64,000 bases of DNA. Origin: Aridibacter sp965216195 (lineage in GTDB: Bacteria; Acidobacteriota; Blastocatellia; Pyrinomonadales; Pyrinomonadaceae). The stretch lies in assembly GCA_965216195.1 (NCBI GenBank), contig OZ244151.1, positions 2,108,001 through 2,172,000 of the forward strand. Reading direction: 5' to 3'. Below are positions 60,822 to 64,000 of the stretch, piece by piece. A program made the translations under genes and the position numbers. The notes under the pieces were generated by a model, which searched no databases, was not told where the DNA came from, and saw only the letters and a program-made list of their open reading frames with translations. Each line of letters starts with the position of its first letter. Position 1 is the first letter of the stretch.

Positions 60822-62135
60822 TTACTTCTTCTCATCCTTCTTTTCTTCTTTTTTATCGCCTGCTTTTTCGTCCGACTTCGCGTCATCTTTGTCGGTGTCC
60901 TTCTTCTTTTCCTTATCTTCCTCCGGCTTCTTATCTGCTTCCTTTTTTTCCTCTTTAGCATTGGAATTAGAATTCGTATCGGATTCGGAGTTTGAATTGG
61001 CGTTTGACTCGGAATTCGAATTAGCATTTGCAGACTTCGCCGCGGTCGCAGGTCTCGCTCCGGAAAGTTCATTTGGATTTTCCACAACCTTGCGCGCCAG
61101 ATAATTCTCAATCTTCGCCTCGTCCATAGCAATCGCGGCGTAAGAAGCGCTTAGTATCTGTTTCCTCGCGTTTACGAGCGTATCGGTGATCTGCTTTCTT
61201 ACACCAGGACTTTCCAACGTAAGATTTTCCTCTTTATCAATGCGCTCCTGGAGTTTGAGAACGAAAAGCCTACCGCCAATGTTAACCGGACCAATAATCT
61301 GACCGATCCGAGTTTTTTCGTTCATAAGCCCAGCGGCAAGCTGCGGAAAATTCTGCTTCAATTGATCTTCACTAAGATACCCCAAGTCGCCACCACGAAC
61401 ACTACTCGGATCTTCACTTTTCTCGCGCGCAATCGTCGCAAAATCAGCGCCCTGACTGAGCTGCTGCCCGATTTCCTTTAGGCGCAACGAAGTCGAAGCC
61501 TCATCAACCGTCGCATCGTTTTCATTTATCTTTCTTGGATCAACAACAATAGCAGCAAGTTTCACACCGCGCTTTTTAACAAAAGCTTCTTTATTTCCGG
61601 TGTAAAATGCCTCGATTTCACTATCTTTTGGCGGCTCAACCTTACCGGCAATCTTATCTACGAGTTTCTTGATCGCGAGCTGTCTTTTGACCTTGTCTGT
61701 AAGTGTCGCGTCGGTTTCCCCAGCCTCCTTCATCTTTTTCTCAAACTCTTCCTTTGAAGCGCCCGATCCGGTTTTCATCTTGTTGAGTTCAGCCGTAACT
61801 TCCTCATCATTCGGAATCGTACCTTCGCTCTCAGCTTTCTGGTATAAAACTTCCTGCTGAATCAATTGATCCAAAACCTGAAGGCGGGCCTGCGTAAGCT
61901 CAAGCTGCGACAATTTGTCTTCCTGTCCCTGCGCTTGCTGCTTGATAGCTCGCTCGATGTCTTCCATCTTGATCGCCTTTCCGTTAACCGTAGCCGCGGT
62001 CTCATTAGGATCCACGGGACTTCCCGGGGAGTTTGTCGTACCACCTCCCGGACCTCCGTTTTCACAACCGCCAATGACTAACGTAATTGCTGCCAACAAG
62101 GCAACTAACATAAATTTAAAATTGGTTTTTAGCAC
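60822..62135 (-). CDS. SurA/PrsA-like peptidyl-prolyl isomerase lipoprotein with long charged tail
   Basis: The 437-residue lipoprotein (lipobox IGGC, Cys24) starts at GTG 62135 behind GAAGG. A SurA_N-like chaperone part (about 45-185) precedes a parvulin domain (about 195-315: FATIAREKSEDPSSVRGGDL, LGYLSEDQLK). The last 65 residues are Asn/Ser and then Lys/Glu/Asp repeats. It should fold secreted or outer-membrane proteins. It lies divergent from rpmB. Confidence 0.88.
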   Translation of the reverse strand: MLKTNFKFMLVALLAAITLVIGGCENGGPGGGTTNSPGSPVDPNETAATVNGKAIKMEDIERAIKQQAQGQEDKLSQLELTQARLQVLDQLIQQEVLYQKAESEGTIPNDEEVTAELNKMKTGSGASKEEFEKKMKEAGETDATLTDKVKRQLAIKKLVDKIAGKVEPPKDSEIEAFYTGNKEAFVKKRGVKLAAIVVDPRKINENDATVDEASTSLRLKEIGQQLSQGADFATIAREKSEDPSSVRGGDLGYLSEDQLKQNFPQLAAGLMNEKTRIGQIIGPVNIGGRLFVLKLQERIDKEENLTLESPGVRKQITDTLVNARKQILSASYAAIAMDEAKIENYLARKVVENPNELSGARPATAAKSANANSNSESNANSNSESDTNSNSNAKEEKKEADKKPEEDKEKKKDTDKDDAKSDEKAGDKKEEKKDEKK

Positions 62136-62264
62136 TGTAGCCTTCGCTCCTTAAAATTGTATTATTGCTTGATTAAGTACAATATATTTGTTATAAATTT
62201 TGTTTTTGAGTTTGTAGCCAACCCTTTTGGTTTCATACCTCGTGTTTATTTTGGAGGCATAAAA

Positions 62265-62468
62265 ATGGCAAAAAGATGTGACATTTGCGGAAAAGGTCCG
62301 ATGTTCGGAAATAACGTTTCTCACGCAAATAACAAAACCCGTCGTCGGTTTAACCCGAATCTACAGCGTATCAGGGTCCAACTTCCCAATGGCGGAACCG
62401 ACCGGAAAAAAGTTTGTACCCGCTGCATAAAGTCGGGCAAGATCGTTAAAGCTGTGTCAGCGGCATAA
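62265..62468 (+). CDS. rpmB: 50S ribosomal protein L28
   Basis: The 67-residue protein starts at ATG 62265 after TTGGAGGCAT. It begins MAKRCDICGKGP and includes NNKTRRRFNPNLQRIRV and CTRCIKSGKIVK. The two CxxC pairs show the zinc-binding form of L28. A longer upstream frame has no family support. Confidence 0.97.
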   Translation: MAKRCDICGKGPMFGNNVSHANNKTRRRFNPNLQRIRVQLPNGGTDRKKVCTRCIKSGKIVKAVSAA

Positions 62469-62524
62469 TTTAGATAATCGATATTTCGATTTGGTTGCCA
62501 AGTGTCGATCGCGATGCTTGGCTT

Positions 62525-62902
62525 TTATATTGCCGCGATGCAGTCAATTTCTACCCGCGCGCCTTTTGGTAGTCTGGCTGCTTGAACAGTCGCCCTTGCC
62601 GGGGGATTTTCCGTAAAATACCCCGCGTAAACCTCATTCATCGCCATAAAATCATCCATATCCGCCAGAAACACGGTTGTTTTTACAACATTTTCAAAGC
62701 TGCAACCAGCCGCTTTCAAAACAGCACCTAGGTTACGTAAAACTTGGTGTGTTTGTTCCGAGACGTCGTCTGAGACAAACTCCCCAGTACTTGGATCAAT
62801 AGGGATCTGACCAGAAAGAAAAACCTGATTACCAGCTCTTATTGCCTGCGAGTAGGGGCCAATGGCACCCGGTGCCTTATCTGTAGAAATAACCTTTTTC
62901 AA
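62525..62902 (-). CDS. ridA: RidA-family enamine/imine deaminase
   Basis: The 125-residue protein removes reactive enamines. It starts at TTG 62902, which follows AAGGAA at the right distance. Family blocks are PGAIGPYSQAIRAG, FLSGQIPIDPSTG and the arginine-containing end PPARATVQAARLPKGARVEI. A longer frame to 62956 adds an unrelated stretch. Confidence 0.93.
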   Translation of the reverse strand: MKKVISTDKAPGAIGPYSQAIRAGNQVFLSGQIPIDPSTGEFVSDDVSEQTHQVLRNLGAVLKAAGCSFENVVKTTVFLADMDDFMAMNEVYAGYFTENPPARATVQAARLPKGARVEIDCIAAI

Positions 62903-63000
62903 AATATTCCTTCCCCAACTACTCAAACAAAAGGCGAATTCTAACAGATAAAACACTAAAAAGAAAGCCCGTTTCCCCGGCCCGAAAACGTCAATTCGAC

Positions 63001-64000
63001 CTATTTTCTGCCTCCAGAGTTCCTTACTCGTTCGACTTCTAAAACTCCACGCACTTTCTTAACAGAACTTATAACTTTATCTAAATGCTTTTTATCAAAA
63101 ACCTCGACCGTAACCTCTATTAATCCCTCGTCGCGATTCGACACCCGCGCGCGGGCATCCCGTATATTTGTCTTTATATCCGAAATTGCGTTTGTTATTC
63201 CCGCAAGCATTCCGGTCCTGTCTTCCGTCGTAACAAAAAGGCTTACCGATCTTACATGTTCGCTGTTGTCGCGCGCCCATTCAACATCGACGATTCTATC
63301 CTTATTCACCATCAGGTGTTTTACGTTTTTACACTTTTGATTGTGAACGACAATCCCTTTCCCAAGCGAGATATAACCGATGATCTCTTCTCCTCTAAGT
63401 GGATTACAGCACCGAGCTAAGGTCGTAAGTAAATTATCAACACCCTTTACGACTATGGCGTCCTCACCCATGCCGATAAATTTCTTAACAGCCTTCATCC
63501 CACTTCCGAGACGCGTATCTTCCTTCTTTTCAGGATCGAGCCGTGAAAACTCTTCGGGGCCAAGATATTTGGCTAAAGCATTGCGCGGCAAGGTTTTACC
63601 GTAGCCGATCGACGCCAGCAGATCCTCGCCGCGTGCCAGCCCGTATTCATTGGCGACGCGTGTAATTTCCTTTTCATCGGAGACAATCTTCTTCGCAGAG
63701 ATGTTAAATTTCTTGGCCTCTTTTTCAAGAAGCTTGCGTCCCATCTCGATCGAGTCTTCCCTCTGCTGCTTAGCAATCCACTGCCGGATACGACTCCGAG
63801 CCCTGGACGTAGCGACATGATTAAGCCAGTCTCTCGAAGGTTTGGAATTTGGTGTCGTGAGGATTTCTACAACGTTTCCGTTTTGAAGTTTTGTCTTTAG
63901 CGGAACAATTCTTCCGTTTATTTTCGCCCCCGTACAGGAATCACCAACCTCCGAGTGGATCGCATACGCAAAATCTATTGGCGAGGCACCCCGAGGGAGT
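63001..64000 (-). CDS. (p)ppGpp synthetase/hydrolase (Rel/SpoT), C-terminal part
   Basis: The frame runs from the right window edge to the stop at 63001, so the N-terminal hydrolase/synthetase domains are outside. Visible from the edge are the end of the TGS domain (LPRGASPIDFAYA, IHSEVGDSC, VEILTTPNSKPSRDWL) and the helical/RIS part (ARCCNPLRGEEIIGYISLGK). The C-terminal ACT domain follows (SLFVTTEDRTGMLAGITNAI). These mark a long RelA/SpoT homologue. The cysteines of the zinc-finger-like RIS domain are present (ARCCNP). Confidence 0.95.
   Translation of the reverse strand, partial: LPRGASPIDFAYAIHSEVGDSCTGAKINGRIVPLKTKLQNGNVVEILTTPNSKPSRDWLNHVATSRARSRIRQWIAKQQREDSIEMGRKLLEKEAKKFNISAKKIVSDEKEITRVANEYGLARGEDLLASIGYGKTLPRNALAKYLGPEEFSRLDPEKKEDTRLGSGMKAVKKFIGMGEDAIVVKGVDNLLTTLARCCNPLRGEEIIGYISLGKGIVVHNQKCKNVKHLMVNKDRIVDVEWARDNSEHVRSVSLFVTTEDRTGMLAGITNAISDIKTNIRDARARVSNRDEGLIEVTVEVFDKKHLDKVISSVKKVRGVLEVERVRNSGGRK

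Overview
The window looks like a chromosomal segment of a moderate-GC Gram-negative-type bacterium, most likely an acidobacterium (Blastocatellia or Pyrinomonadaceae-like). The basis is a combination of gene types: an Oar-type TonB-dependent receptor with a carboxypeptidase-regulatory domain, paired secreted VWA proteins of the kind common in Acidobacteria, a bacillithiol-linked YtxJ protein, DUF6335, and many secreted peptidases. No rRNA or tRNA gene was seen, so the taxonomy is an inference.

Layout. 1-1.5 kb: the start of a MoxR ATPase, nth, and a repeat-rich spacer. 1.5-9.8 kb (minus): the transcription/translation operon rimP-nusA-infB-rbfA-nrnA, followed by cobO and a lipoprotein. A terminator-like hairpin sits just before rimP. 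9.8-17.2 kb (minus): a small unknown gene, ROK glucokinase, a CPA1 antiporter with an RCK module, a lipoprotein, malQ and an M14 peptidase. 17.5-21.6 kb (plus): two FecR-like secreted paralogues, UDP-glucose dehydrogenase and a sugar-nucleotide epimerase. 21.7-24.4 kb (minus): an M28 peptidase and mtnA. 24.5-29.7 kb (plus): DoxX-like, macro-domain, glycogen phosphorylase, a membrane protein, YtxJ, DUF971 and a zinc-ribbon protein.

29.7-33.4 kb is the accessory part. It holds a DUF6335 gene, a toxin-antitoxin pair and a broken second DUF6335 copy. These are followed by promoter-poor single genes (DinB, cupin, DUF2200 plus YciI-like) separated by palindromic elements. The ends of two of these units are complementary to each other exactly as expected for integron gene cassettes. 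No integrase is visible, so this resembles a cluster of attC sites lacking an integrase.

33.4-42.9 kb: isoaspartyl peptidase (minus), a CAP protein, coaBC, a family-4 uracil-DNA glycosylase and a Nudix hydrolase. The ribosomal and translation genes rplM, rpsI, rpsB, tsf, pyrH and frr follow. 42.9-50.3 kb (minus): an outer-membrane and envelope-stress block with a LolA-like protein, a TonB receptor, a DUF5666-like protein, a bactofilin-like membrane protein, an anti-sigma factor and an ECF sigma factor. ECF-type promoter motifs lie upstream of the sigma gene and of the DUF5666-like gene. 50.6-52.8 kb: two VWA proteins. 52.8-55.6 kb (minus): a 35-residue membrane microprotein, a zinc-ribbon protein, and a CoA-acylating aldehyde dehydrogenase paired with one BMC shell protein. 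55.8-64 kb: a RodZ-like protein, guaB, DUF6526, an ABC-F ATPase, a SurA/PrsA-like lipoprotein, rpmB, ridA and the C-terminal part of a Rel/SpoT enzyme.
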